DNA from: Bacteroidota bacterium
GTDB lineage: Bacteria > Bacteroidota > Bacteroidia > Bacteroidales > Porphyromonadaceae
Assembly (NCBI GenBank): GCA_023395395.1
Contig: JAEWZH010000004.1
Location: forward strand, 49,785 to 113,784
DNA: 64,000 nucleotides
Direction of reading: 5' to 3'
This document shows, in pieces, positions 1 through 8,324 of the stretch. Each line of letters begins with the position of its first letter. The first letter of the stretch is position 1. The notes under the pieces are model-generated. The model searched no databases, had not been told where the DNA came from, and saw only the letters and a program-made list of their open reading frames with translations. The position numbers and the translations under genes were made by a program.

Positions 1-2
1 GG

Positions 3-791
3 GCACATAACATGCTAGTCGCTGCGAGACAAGTAGTAGAGCAGCATGGCTGTATCTTTCCTCAAACCGAGGAAGAAGTATCTGCACTCAAGGGAATTGG
101 GCCCTATACTACCGCTGCTATTATGAGTATTGCCTACAATCAGCCACTTGCTGTGGTAGATGGCAATGTGTATAGAGTCCTTTCCAGAGTGGAAGCCTCA
201 GAAGAGCCTATAGATACGACAAAGGGGCAGAAATACTATCGTCTCCTCGCTTCTGACTACCTAGATCACTCTCAACCCGGGAAGTACAATCAAGCCATGA
301 TGGATCTTGGGGCGATGATTTGCACCCCTCGCTCTCCGAAGTGCCATGAATGTCCTATTGCTCCACTCTGTAAGAGTAGAGAAAATAAGGCACTCATAGA
401 ACTACTCCCCATCAAAGCAAAAAAATTAGTAGCAGACAATCGCTATCTCGACTACTTCCTTCTGATTGACGGAGATTGCTTCTGGGTAGAGCGACGCGAC
501 AATAAAGGTATCTGGAAAGGGCTATACCAGCTCCCCCTTGTAGAGAATATCGAGCGAGCTCTGGGAGAAAACGAGATAAGAGAGAAGATACGAGGCAGCT
601 GGGCTCTCGAAAAGAGTATTGATCTCCAACCTCATAGACTCACCCACCGCCTCCTCCATATCCGCATACACCTCTGCTATGCGCTAACAGAGACACACCT
701 ACCCTCCTCTTTTAAGAAAATCAAACTGTCAGAGCACCCCACCCTAGCTTTTCCCAAGCCTCTGCGCCATTTTCTCGATCAGTATTTCTAG
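3..791 (+). CDS. mutY: A/G-specific adenine glycosylase MutY (3' part; start lies before the window)
   Basis: MutY removes adenine mispaired with 8-oxoguanine in base-excision repair. The reading frame is open from the window edge, so the N-terminal part including the catalytic region is missing. What remains shows the end of the HhH-GPD fold (motif GIGPYTTAAI followed by VVDGNVYRVLSR) and the four-cysteine iron-sulfur loop in the spacing C-x6-C-x2-C-x5-C (CTPRSPKCHECPIAPLC). After that comes a NUDIX-like C-terminal domain of about 120 residues, which in this family recognises 8-oxoG. The gene ends at a strong hairpin shared with the convergent osmC-like gene. The identification is secure; only completeness cannot be judged. 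Confidence 0.95.
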   Translation, partial: AHNMLVAARQVVEQHGCIFPQTEEEVSALKGIGPYTTAAIMSIAYNQPLAVVDGNVYRVLSRVEASEEPIDTTKGQKYYRLLASDYLDHSQPGKYNQAMMDLGAMICTPRSPKCHECPIAPLCKSRENKALIELLPIKAKKLVADNRYLDYFLLIDGDCFWVERRDNKGIWKGLYQLPLVENIERALGENEIREKIRGSWALEKSIDLQPHRLTHRLLHIRIHLCYALTETHLPSSFKKIKLSEHPTLAFPKPLRHFLDQYF

Positions 792-820
792 TCTTCATCT
801 TATAAAACAACCACATCATA

Positions 821-868
821 AAGACCGAAGGGGCTATGCAGACACATCTGTATAGCCCCTTCGGTCTT
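821..868. terminator. Bidirectional terminator between mutY and osmC-like gene
   Basis: A perfect 17-bp inverted repeat (821-837 with 852-868, core ACCGAAGGGGCTAT) with a 14-nt loop sits between the two convergent genes. The ends are A-rich on one side and T-rich on the other, so it can serve both strands. Confidence 0.85.
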
Positions 869-880
869 TACTACTCTCGT

Positions 881-1276
881 CTAGAGCATTACTATTTCAT
901 GGGTAAACGGGACATTTGCCTTATGAAAAAGCATTCCTACAGGGCAGTAGCGCTCAGTGGTATTGAGACACTTCTCTACCTTCTCTAGCGTAGCTCCAGT
1001 TTTGATATAAAACTTATAGTCAATACTATCAATTGTATCACTCGTCTCAGCATTCAGTTCGATTTTCAGCTCCTGCACATCGATGCGCATCTTCTTTGCC
1101 ACGTCCACAAAAATGGTTCCAATACAACCATTGAGAGACATTGCCAAGTATTCAAATGCCTTTGGAGCCTTATTGGTTCCACCAGCCTTCTCAGGTAAGT
1201 CCATCTGTACAGAGTGACCACGTCCATTGTCCACCTCAGAGAGGTATCCCTCTACAAGCCTATATGTACTCTTCAT
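881..1276 (-). CDS. OsmC/Ohr-family protein
   Basis: A 131-residue protein of the OsmC family, which are thiol-dependent peroxidases of the cytoplasm. Two cysteines lie in the family positions: in LNGCIGTIF near residue 51 and in ERYCPVGMLF near residue 112. The length is typical of the short YhfA-like OsmC branch rather than of Ohr. An unusually good Shine-Dalgarno-like run (AAGGAGGA) lies just before the ATG, supporting this start; such runs are uncommon in this window. It is divergent from ribH and convergent with mutY. The family is clear, but the physiological substrate cannot be told. Confidence 0.88.
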   Translation of the reverse strand: MKSTYRLVEGYLSEVDNGRGHSVQMDLPEKAGGTNKAPKAFEYLAMSLNGCIGTIFVDVAKKMRIDVQELKIELNAETSDTIDSIDYKFYIKTGATLEKVEKCLNTTERYCPVGMLFHKANVPFTHEIVML

Positions 1277-1337
1277 ATATTCCTCCTTATTATTAAATAG
1301 TTATTACTCTCTGTAGATATAACAGTGAATAGAAAGA

Positions 1338-1369
1338 TTTGTTCGTCACAAAAGAAAGTCTTACCTTTG
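1338..1369 (+). promoter_or_regulatory. Promoter of ribH
   Basis: TTTG at 1338-1341, 20 bp, then TACCTTTG at 1362-1369: a full match to the Bacteroidota TTTG/TAnnTTTG pattern. The inferred transcript starts about 28 nt before the ribH ATG. Confidence 0.75.
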
Positions 1370-1403
1370 GGGTAAGTAATCACACATAATAGCACATGAT
1401 AGA

Positions 1404-1895
1404 ATGTCTACAACAGATTTAAGCCAATACGATCCATCTGCGGTACCGAATGGGGAGGGCAAAAAAGTAACAATTATCGTATCGGAATGGAATAGTGACA
1501 TCACTTTTGCACTCAGAGATGGAGCGATAGAAACGCTCCTCAGGCATGGGGTAAAAGAGTCCGATATTACTGTTCGCTATGTCCCTGGCAGTTTTGAACT
1601 GATTTATGCGACAAAAAAGTGTCTCCACTACAGTGGTGCCGATGCCATCATAATATTGGGCAGCATTATCAGAGGCGAAACACCCCACTTTGATTACATC
1701 TCAGAAAGTGTAATGACCAATGTAGGATTGCTCAATGCCACTTCTAGCCACACCCCTCACGGCGTCTTTGTCCCAGTTATCAATGGCGTACTTACGACAG
1801 ATAACCACAAACAAGCAGCAGACAGAGCTGGTGGAGTACTAGGCAATAAAGGCGTTGAAGCCGCTGTCACAGCCCTAAAGATGATTAGATTTTAA
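1404..1895 (+). CDS. ribH: 6,7-dimethyl-8-ribityllumazine synthase
   Basis: RibH condenses 5-amino-6-ribitylamino-uracil with dihydroxybutanone phosphate, the penultimate step of riboflavin synthesis. The 163-residue length and motifs fit: SEWNSDIT near the N-terminus, VPGSFELIYATK, ILGSIIRGETPHFDYIS, then GVLTTDNHKQAADRAGG and GNKGVEAA at the end. The histidine in the GETPHFD segment is the family catalytic residue. It stands alone between its own promoter and a hairpin terminator, without other rib genes in view. The ATG at 1404 is the first in frame; an ATG at 1396 is closed at once by a stop. Confidence 0.97.
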   Translation: MSTTDLSQYDPSAVPNGEGKKVTIIVSEWNSDITFALRDGAIETLLRHGVKESDITVRYVPGSFELIYATKKCLHYSGADAIIILGSIIRGETPHFDYISESVMTNVGLLNATSSHTPHGVFVPVINGVLTTDNHKQAADRAGGVLGNKGVEAAVTALKMIRF

Positions 1896-1945
1896 AATAG
1901 GGAAAGTCCACCTATATATAGAAAATAGCTCCTCCGTAAAAACTT

Positions 1946-1997
1946 CTCTCTCCGATATGGATACCTTTTGATGTATTCATATCGGAGAGAGCTTTTT
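1946..1997 (+). terminator. Terminator after ribH
   Basis: A 14-bp perfect stem (1946-1959 with 1978-1991, CTCTCTCCGATATG) is followed by a run of six T. It has the classic intrinsic-terminator form on the plus strand. Confidence 0.88.
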
Positions 1998-2107
1998 TGA
2001 GTTAGCCGATATTTCTAGAAATAAATTTATTTGTGCAGATAATTTAGATCCGTCTATAGATTAGATTTCTCTAGTAGAGGATGTGTGTCGGGAAAAAGAG
2101 AAGCTCA

Positions 2108-2225
2108 CCCTATAGAGCGGACAAATTTCCTCTATAGAGCAGTCAGATTTCCTCTATAGAGCAATCAAATCTCCTCTATAGAGCAACCAAATCTCCTCTA
2201 TAGAGCAACCAAATCTCCTCTATTA
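2108..2225. repeat. 22-bp tandem repeat array A
   Basis: CTATAGAG cores start at 2110, 2132, 2154, 2176 and 2198, exactly 22 bp apart, and a decayed sixth starts at 2220. The unit reads CCTCTATAGAG followed by CAACCAAATCT, with a few changes in the first units. Each unit contains the 10-bp palindrome CTCTATAGAG. The 22-bp period is not a multiple of three, so it is not protein-coding. The same unit recurs in array B at about 19.9 kb. Confidence 0.95.
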
Positions 2226-2339
2226 TGGCGTCCCTGAAAAAATAGACAGCTTTGGCATTTAATTCTGTTATTGTTCCCACTTTTAACTAGATATTTGACG
2301 CTATCTAGCAATAATTAATTAAACTTATTGATATAAATT

Positions 2340-2370
2340 GTTGCAAATTCAAATATATTAATTATATTTG
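2340..2370 (+). promoter_or_regulatory. Candidate promoter of the susC-like gene
   Basis: GTTG at 2340-2343, 19 bp, then TATATTTG at 2363-2370, a full -7 match. It implies a long leader of about 190 nt before the ATG at 2566. Confidence 0.5.
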
Positions 2371-2565
2371 GAGCTGAAAAGATATTTATATACGAATGTG
2401 AAATAAATGTGCTCAAATTGGGAACATATTCAGCGGAAAATTTCACACCTCCACTTGACCAACAATGATAATAGAATTAGAAACGACAGTCGATTCACCA
2501 TCCCTCACTGACAACAGAGAGCCAGACAGATCGACAAATTGTAGGACCAAAATTAATCAACATGT

Positions 2566-5500
2566 ATGAGATGTAAATGCTTAACTCAGACGGTTGTTCA
2601 GCTTAGTTGCGCTTTGGCACTTATTACTGGAGGAGGTACAAATCTTCTCCACGCTAATGAGGCATCAAAGGGCACAACGAGAACTATCGAACAATCCAAC
2701 CTAATTACTGTCAAGGGCTCGGTTGTAGACACCAATGGTGAAGCAGTAATAGGAGCTACTGTGTTATTGGTTCAGGATCCCTCTAAGGGTATGCTGACCA
2801 ATATTGACGGACAGTTTTCACTTACAAACGTACCGTCAGACGGTACGCTTCGCATTTCCTTCGTAGGGATGAAAACCATTGAGATCCCAATCAATGGCCA
2901 AACCAATATTGTCGTAACACTACAACCAGATAACGAACTACTGGATGAAGTGGTGGTAGTGGGATACACGACACAGCGCAAAGAGAGCCTCACCGGATCA
3001 CTTCAGTCCATATCCAGTGAAAAGTTGAAAGGTCTCACGACTCCAAGCGTCGAGAACCTTCTAAGCAGCAAAGCACCCGGTGTATATGTTGCACCCGGAG
3101 GTGGACAACCTGGTTCAAAGGGAGCAATCGTCATCCGAGGCAAATCGACCATCAACGGTAGTACCGACCCATTGTGGGTGGTTGATGGTGTAATTATCGG
3201 TAGCTCAGCTGGAGCACTAAATCCATCTGATATCGAGACTATGACCGTTCTTAAGGATGCTGCTTCTACAGCCATCTATGGTTCACAGGGAGCAAACGGT
3301 GTAATTGTTGTGACGACCAAAGCCCCCAAAGCAGACAATATTACAATCGGTCTCTCAGGGAAGGGAGGTCTGACTCGCCTCTCAAAGGGCAATCTCAGGG
3401 TAATGAATGGGGCTGAGCTTTACGATCTTTACAAAAGCTTCTCCAATCAAGAGATGGTTAAATTTCCACGTTGGAATGAAGATCTAAGAAATAGCAATTT
3501 CGACTGGTGGGACTTTGCTTCACAGACTGGTGTGATACAAGACTATACCCTCTCGCTAACCGGTGGCACCGAAAAGCTCCGTAACTTCTTGTCCGTCGGC
3601 ATATATAACGAAACAGGAGCAGTAAAAGGGTATAAGTTTGAACGTTACAACTTCCTATACAAGGGTCAATTCAAACCATTCGAATGGCTTACCATCAAAC
3701 CTCAGTTAATGGGGTCTTGGGGGCTAGTTAAGAACCAACAGCACTCAGTTGGTGCTATGTACTCAAACCTACCATGGGATGCTCCTTATGACTCTAATGG
3801 CAATATCGTTCCTCATAAGAGTCAACTATGGGTAAATTCAAACTCTACCAACTACGTATACGATCTTCAGTGGAACGAAAGCTCTAGTAATAGCTATGAG
3901 TTTATGGGCAACTTTGACTTTGATGTTAGGATTACCGATTGGCTAACCTTCGCCTCTGTCAATAACATCCGTCTATTGATGGGTGATAGTCGTTGGTACG
4001 AAGATCCTCGTTCTAGCAGTGCTATGGGTGTAAATGGTCGTATTGGCGAATACAGAAGTAAAGTGGTAAGAAGATATACCAACCAGCTATTCCGATTCAA
4101 TAAGCTCATTGGTAATCACTCTATTAACGGAATATTGGCATACGAGTTTAACGACTATCGTGGCAATGATTTGGATGCAGTTGGTATCGGATTCGTCCCT
4201 GGGTTTAAGGTATTAGATGTTACTGCTAAACCAGAGCGGGCAAAGGGTGGTATTTCAGAGTGGGCTGTACAATCAGTTTTTGCCAACGTAAATTACTCCT
4301 ATGACAATCGCTACTTAGCCCAAATATCACTTCGTAGAGATGGAGCTTCCAACTTCGGAGATAATGCCAAATATGGGAACTTCTTCTCTATCAGTGGCGG
4401 ATGGAATATACACAGAGAGGCTTTCTTCAATACAGACTTTATTAACGAACTAAAGCTTAGAGCTTCTTACGGCTCTGTAGGAAATCGTCCATCATCTCTT
4501 TATCCTCAGTATGATCTATATTCTATCTCTTCATCAGCCAGCTATGATGGCGAATCAGGGATGCTTATCTCACAAATTGGCAATAAAGATCTGACTTGGG
4601 AGAAAACCTATACTACTGGCATCGGTATCGACATTGCAATGTGGGATAGACTCCGCCTCACTTTAGATTTTTACGACAAGGATACAAGCGGCCTTCTTTA
4701 CCAAGTTCCGGTCACTGGTCTCACTGGTGTAACTCAAATTTGGCGCAATGTAGGAGCAGTAAACAACAAGGGATTTGAAGCGATTCTTGGGGTAGACATC
4801 ATTAAGACTGCAAATACACTTTGGACTGTGGATGCCAACATAGGTCTTAACCGCAATAAGGTGACTAAGCTGTACGGCGTACGTGATCCTCAAACCAATC
4901 AAGTACCGCCAATCCTTCTCGGTGACGGTATTGGTATCGCAGGCTCAGCACAAAGAATCCTCCGGGAGGGTATCGACGCAGATACTTGGTACTTACCCGA
5001 ATGGGCTGGCGTAAATCCTGATAATGGAGCACCTCAATGGTATACCAACACTAAGGATGAAAATGGTAATCTCGTAAAGGAAGTAACGAGCAACTACGCC
5101 AAGGCAAATAAAACCGAGTTGGGGTCTTACAATCCTGACTTTTTCGGGGGTCTCTCATCCACCTTCAATTACAAAGGATTTGATGCAAACGTAGTATTTG
5201 GATTCTCTGTCGGTGGTGAGATTTACAACTACACTCGCTCTGAATATGACTCCGATGGTGCGTACACTGACCGCAATCAGATGAACTTGATGCCAGGTTG
5301 GAGCCGATGGACTAAGCCGGGCGATATCGCTACTCACCCACTACCAAGCTATAATAATAGTACCAACTCTCAAAAGGTATCTTCACGTTACCTCGAAGAT
5401 GGTTCATTCCTAAAGATGAGAAATCTCTCAGTGGGATATAGCTTCTCACTACCTCAGTACAACATAAAGAACTTGCGAGTATACCTCTCCGGAGAGAACC

Positions 5501-5631
5501 TATTTACTCTTACAAAGTATTCAGGTGTTGATCCTGAGTTGCCATCCTATGATGGTCGTGTAGTAGGTACCACATCTAGCGTCTACCCAAATACCCGCAA
5601 GTTTGTTTTGGGATTTGACATCACTTTCTAA
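2566..5631 (+). CDS. SusC/RagA-family TonB-linked outer-membrane receptor
   Basis: A 1021-residue outer-membrane transporter that, with the following SusD-type lipoprotein, imports oligosaccharides or peptides using TonB energy. A signal peptide spans about residues 1-30. A carboxypeptidase-regulatory-like beta domain follows (about 47-118), then the family signature LDEVVVVGY at 126-134, a plug domain (about 140-250, with GSQGANGVIVVTTK), and a long barrel ending in LGFDITF with a terminal aromatic residue. An earlier ATG at 2562 is closed by a stop after four codons, so 2566 is used. Its stop is 14 bp from the susD-like start. No glycoside hydrolase or peptidase lies nearby, so the cargo is unknown; RagA-like peptide import is as likely as glycan import. 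Confidence 0.93.
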   Translation: MRCKCLTQTVVQLSCALALITGGGTNLLHANEASKGTTRTIEQSNLITVKGSVVDTNGEAVIGATVLLVQDPSKGMLTNIDGQFSLTNVPSDGTLRISFVGMKTIEIPINGQTNIVVTLQPDNELLDEVVVVGYTTQRKESLTGSLQSISSEKLKGLTTPSVENLLSSKAPGVYVAPGGGQPGSKGAIVIRGKSTINGSTDPLWVVDGVIIGSSAGALNPSDIETMTVLKDAASTAIYGSQGANGVIVVTTKAPKADNITIGLSGKGGLTRLSKGNLRVMNGAELYDLYKSFSNQEMVKFPRWNEDLRNSNFDWWDFASQTGVIQDYTLSLTGGTEKLRNFLSVGIYNETGAVKGYKFERYNFLYKGQFKPFEWLTIKPQLMGSWGLVKNQQHSVGAMYSNLPWDAPYDSNGNIVPHKSQLWVNSNSTNYVYDLQWNESSSNSYEFMGNFDFDVRITDWLTFASVNNIRLLMGDSRWYEDPRSSSAMGVNGRIGEYRSKVVRRYTNQLFRFNKLIGNHSINGILAYEFNDYRGNDLDAVGIGFVPGFKVLDVTAKPERAKGGISEWAVQSVFANVNYSYDNRYLAQISLRRDGASNFGDNAKYGNFFSISGGWNIHREAFFNTDFINELKLRASYGSVGNRPSSLYPQYDLYSISSSASYDGESGMLISQIGNKDLTWEKTYTTGIGIDIAMWDRLRLTLDFYDKDTSGLLYQVPVTGLTGVTQIWRNVGAVNNKGFEAILGVDIIKTANTLWTVDANIGLNRNKVTKLYGVRDPQTNQVPPILLGDGIGIAGSAQRILREGIDADTWYLPEWAGVNPDNGAPQWYTNTKDENGNLVKEVTSNYAKANKTELGSYNPDFFGGLSSTFNYKGFDANVVFGFSVGGEIYNYTRSEYDSDGAYTDRNQMNLMPGWSRWTKPGDIATHPLPSYNNSTNSQKVSSRYLEDGSFLKMRNLSVGYSFSLPQYNIKNLRVYLSGENLFTLTKYSGVDPELPSYDGRVVGTTSSVYPNTRKFVLGFDITF

Positions 5632-5645
5632 GCAGACAGTAAGTT

Positions 5646-7379
5646 ATGAAAAAGATTTTATATATAATAGCTACCATTGTGGCAATCGGGTTATCGGGAT
5701 GTGACATAGATCGCATGCCTCATGGGCAAATGGCATCCGGAGAGATTACCAAGGATCCCCAAAGTAATCTTACAGCTCTCCTAAATGGTGCATACGCACA
5801 AATGAAAAGCTGGAGTGATGTAATGCACCGTTGTGGTGAATATGCAGGGGACAATATCATGATTCGTGGGACTTCCACTGATGCCTTCTACGAGTTTATA
5901 TCATTCTCAAGGACTGCAAATAACTATCGCCTTACTAACTTCTGGAATAGTAGCTACAAGGCAATCGCACAGAGCTCCAATATTATCAATATGATCGAGG
6001 AGGGGCAAAGCACTGAAGTAGATAATCAGTTAGGAGAAGCATACTATATACGCGGTATGATGTACTTCTATCTTGTCAGAGCTTATGGTAGACCTTATTA
6101 CCAGTCTCCAGAAACCAACTTAGGAGTCCCTATCGTAAATGGGACACCCGAGGATGTTTTCCAAAAGTATCCAGACAGAGCTACAGTGGCTGAGACCTAC
6201 AAACAAGTTATCAACGACCTTAAGAAAGCAATTAGCCTGCTATCAATCGATAAGGGCAATATCTATGCTTCTCAAAATGCTGCTAAGGCACTCCTATCCA
6301 GAGTTTATCTGTATATGAGTGGCACTTATGACAATCCAAATACCGAATACGCACAGCTGGCGCTTCAGTATGCCGATGAAGTAATCAAGTCTGGGAAATA
6401 TAGCCTACTACCTCGTGAAGATTTCATGAAATACAACACCTTCACCCCAGAAAACAATGATGAGACAATCTTTGCCATCAGAAGACTTGCTTCAGAATTC
6501 TCCGGTTGGGATCACTACTATGGTGTTGGCGGTATGTATGCCTATATCGGAGGCATGGGATGGGGCGAAATGTATGCAAGTGCAAAGTATATCGCTCTGC
6601 TTGATGAAACCGGTCGTAATGACTGGTTGAATGGGAAAATCGTAGACGCACGAGCTGCATTTATCGAGCCTCAATACACGTCAGATGCAAAGAAGGTATT
6701 CCGCTTCGTACATAACTCGTATGACAAAAATGGAAATCATACCAACTTTAACTACGCTCAGCTTCCTCTGGAAGAGAGTGGCGGTCAGCTTTTCTGCAAT
6801 GAAGAAAGAAATGGAGAGAAGAAACAATATCTGCTTACACCTGTGGACGCAAGCCAGGGAATATACTCCATAACTTACTCAGATGGCACGATATATACAG
6901 GAGTTACCGACAATTTCATTGCTCTCAATCGTGTCTACCCTATGTTCTACATTACTAAGTGCTCAAGAGAGGGTGAAGAGTCACATTTGCACTCCCCTGT
7001 TATTTCACGACTAGGTGAGATTTATCTCAATAAAGCAGAGGCTGCCGCTAAACTTGGAGATTACACCGCTGCACTACAAGCTCTTAATACCGTCAGGGAG
7101 CGTTCTCTCCCAGGCGAGGGCTACGCAGTTCTAACCAAGGATAATGCAGGCAAATTAATCGATAAAGAGCGTCAGTTAGAGCTCGCATTCCAGGCTGAGC
7201 GTAGTTATGATGTCTTCCGAAACGGAGACTCTCTGGAGCGTAAGTATCCTGGTCCACACAAGGCAATGGAAATAATTCCTGCAACTGACTATCGAGTAAT
7301 ATACTTTATTCCATCCGATGCTATAGACGTGTATAATAGCACAGGTAGTACACTCACTCAAAATCCGACTTCTAATTAA
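5646..7379 (+). CDS. SusD/RagB-family surface lipoprotein
   Basis: The 577-residue partner lid of the SusC-type barrel; it captures substrate at the cell surface. The signal peptide ends in a lipobox (GLSGC, acylated cysteine at residue 19). The helical TPR-like core is visible in GEAYYIRGMMYFYLVRAYG and in EIYLNKAEAAAKLGDYTAALQALNTVR. The C-terminus is typical of the family: RQLELAFQAERSYDVFRNGD, then a proline-rich end with NSTGSTLTQNP. It is transcribed with the receptor and is followed by a strong terminator. Substrate unknown. Confidence 0.93.
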   Translation: MKKILYIIATIVAIGLSGCDIDRMPHGQMASGEITKDPQSNLTALLNGAYAQMKSWSDVMHRCGEYAGDNIMIRGTSTDAFYEFISFSRTANNYRLTNFWNSSYKAIAQSSNIINMIEEGQSTEVDNQLGEAYYIRGMMYFYLVRAYGRPYYQSPETNLGVPIVNGTPEDVFQKYPDRATVAETYKQVINDLKKAISLLSIDKGNIYASQNAAKALLSRVYLYMSGTYDNPNTEYAQLALQYADEVIKSGKYSLLPREDFMKYNTFTPENNDETIFAIRRLASEFSGWDHYYGVGGMYAYIGGMGWGEMYASAKYIALLDETGRNDWLNGKIVDARAAFIEPQYTSDAKKVFRFVHNSYDKNGNHTNFNYAQLPLEESGGQLFCNEERNGEKKQYLLTPVDASQGIYSITYSDGTIYTGVTDNFIALNRVYPMFYITKCSREGEESHLHSPVISRLGEIYLNKAEAAAKLGDYTAALQALNTVRERSLPGEGYAVLTKDNAGKLIDKERQLELAFQAERSYDVFRNGDSLERKYPGPHKAMEIIPATDYRVIYFIPSDAIDVYNSTGSTLTQNPTSN

Positions 7380-7757
7380 ACCATTGGTATACAACTGAAG
7401 TCTGAGGGGAGAGTATGTCAAGGCTCAGAATTGAAAGAAGTCGCCTTTCAAATTAAGAGTCCCCTTTATAAATAATCGAAGCAACCGCTACTATTGAGTT
7501 TTAAGCTCTTTAGTAGCGGCTGTTTTTTACAAATGAAGTTATATTCGTGGGAATAGAGTTGACCCATACGTGTAATTATTTGGTTCGTAGTTTCTTGAAT
7601 GTAGGCATGAAGAATCTTTGAATTCTTCATACAAAAACAAAGACCTATAGTAAAAAACTGTTTTGCTCCCTTTTTGTCTTTACTGATAATATTCAGATAT
7701 TTGATGCAGTATTTTAGGAGAGGTATTGTTATAATGATGTAGGGGGAAGCATAACGT
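7380..7757. other. Non-coding stretch between susD-like and sigma factor genes
   Basis: 378 bases. It contains the terminator at 7479-7527 and a weak promoter candidate, TTTG at 7673-7676, 19 bp, GATATTTG at 7696-7703 (one mismatch), which would give the sigma factor gene a leader of about 48 nt. Nothing else was recognised. Confidence 0.5.
7479..7527 (+). terminator. Terminator after the susC/susD pair
   Basis: An inverted repeat AGCAACCGCTACTA / TAGTAGCGGCTGTT (one G-T pair) with a 20-nt loop is followed by TTTTTT. It closes the two-gene transport operon. Confidence 0.88.
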
Positions 7758-8324
7758 ATGAGTGTCCAACACAGCGAACAATATATTGTAAAACTATTGG
7801 AGCAACGACCTGAGGAGGCTTTTCGTCTGATATACGACTTGTATGCCACCAAATTGGTTGGCATCGCCTATCGGTATATCGGTGATAAGGATGTGGCAAA
7901 GGATATTTTGCAAGATGCTGTGTGTAGAGCTTATCAAAAGAGGGAGACTTTTAAGTATCAGCAAGTTGGTGGCCTTTGGGGGTGGCTAAAGAAGATTGTG
8001 GTGAACTTATCGCTCAATCATCTAAAGAGCTTTGGGGTAAAAAATATGGATAGGTACGAGGAGGATAGCTACGATATTGTAGAAGAGGAGGATGATAGCA
8101 TAGATATGCTAGCCGCAATTGATGGCAAAGTCCTATACGATATGATTGCGGAGCTACCGGAGGGGTATAGGATGGTATTTAATTTGTATGCGGTAGAGGG
8201 CTATAGCCATAAAGAGATCGCTCAACAACTAGGAATAGCGGAGAGAAGCTCCTCTTCTCAATATTTCAGGGCGAAGAAACTGCTAAAGAAAAGAATAGAG
8301 CAATGGATAAGAGAAACAAGATAG
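7758..8324 (+). CDS. ECF-type RNA polymerase sigma factor
   Basis: A 188-residue extracytoplasmic-function sigma factor. Region 2 is seen in YRYIGDKDVAKDILQDAVCR (about 35-55), and region 4 with its helix-turn-helix in LPEGYRMVFNLYAVEGYSHK and EIAQQLGIAERSSSSQY. An acidic linker (YEEDSYDIVEEEDDSID) joins them. Its 3' end overlaps the next gene by 22 bp, so the two are translationally coupled, as is usual for a sigma/anti-sigma pair. The pairing resembles the ECF group described with dual-membrane-spanning anti-sigma factors in Bacteroides; the regulon cannot be read from this window. Confidence 0.92.
   Translation: MSVQHSEQYIVKLLEQRPEEAFRLIYDLYATKLVGIAYRYIGDKDVAKDILQDAVCRAYQKRETFKYQQVGGLWGWLKKIVVNLSLNHLKSFGVKNMDRYEEDSYDIVEEEDDSIDMLAAIDGKVLYDMIAELPEGYRMVFNLYAVEGYSHKEIAQQLGIAERSSSSQYFRAKKLLKKRIEQWIRETR

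Larger units (their letters stand above)
1896..2565. other. 670-base non-coding stretch between ribH and susC-like gene
   Basis: It holds the ribH terminator (1946-1997), the 22-bp repeat array (about 2108-2225), a promoter candidate (2340-2370) and a leader of about 190 nt before the susC-like ATG. No open reading frame of credible length or composition was seen on either strand. The part between 2230 and 2460 is clearly more A+T-rich than the flanking genes. Confidence 0.7.

Noticed and set aside
7466..7864. 132-residue frame on the minus strand over the sigma factor start
   Set aside because: It runs through a terminator and across the sigma gene, has odd composition and no family look; a shadow frame.
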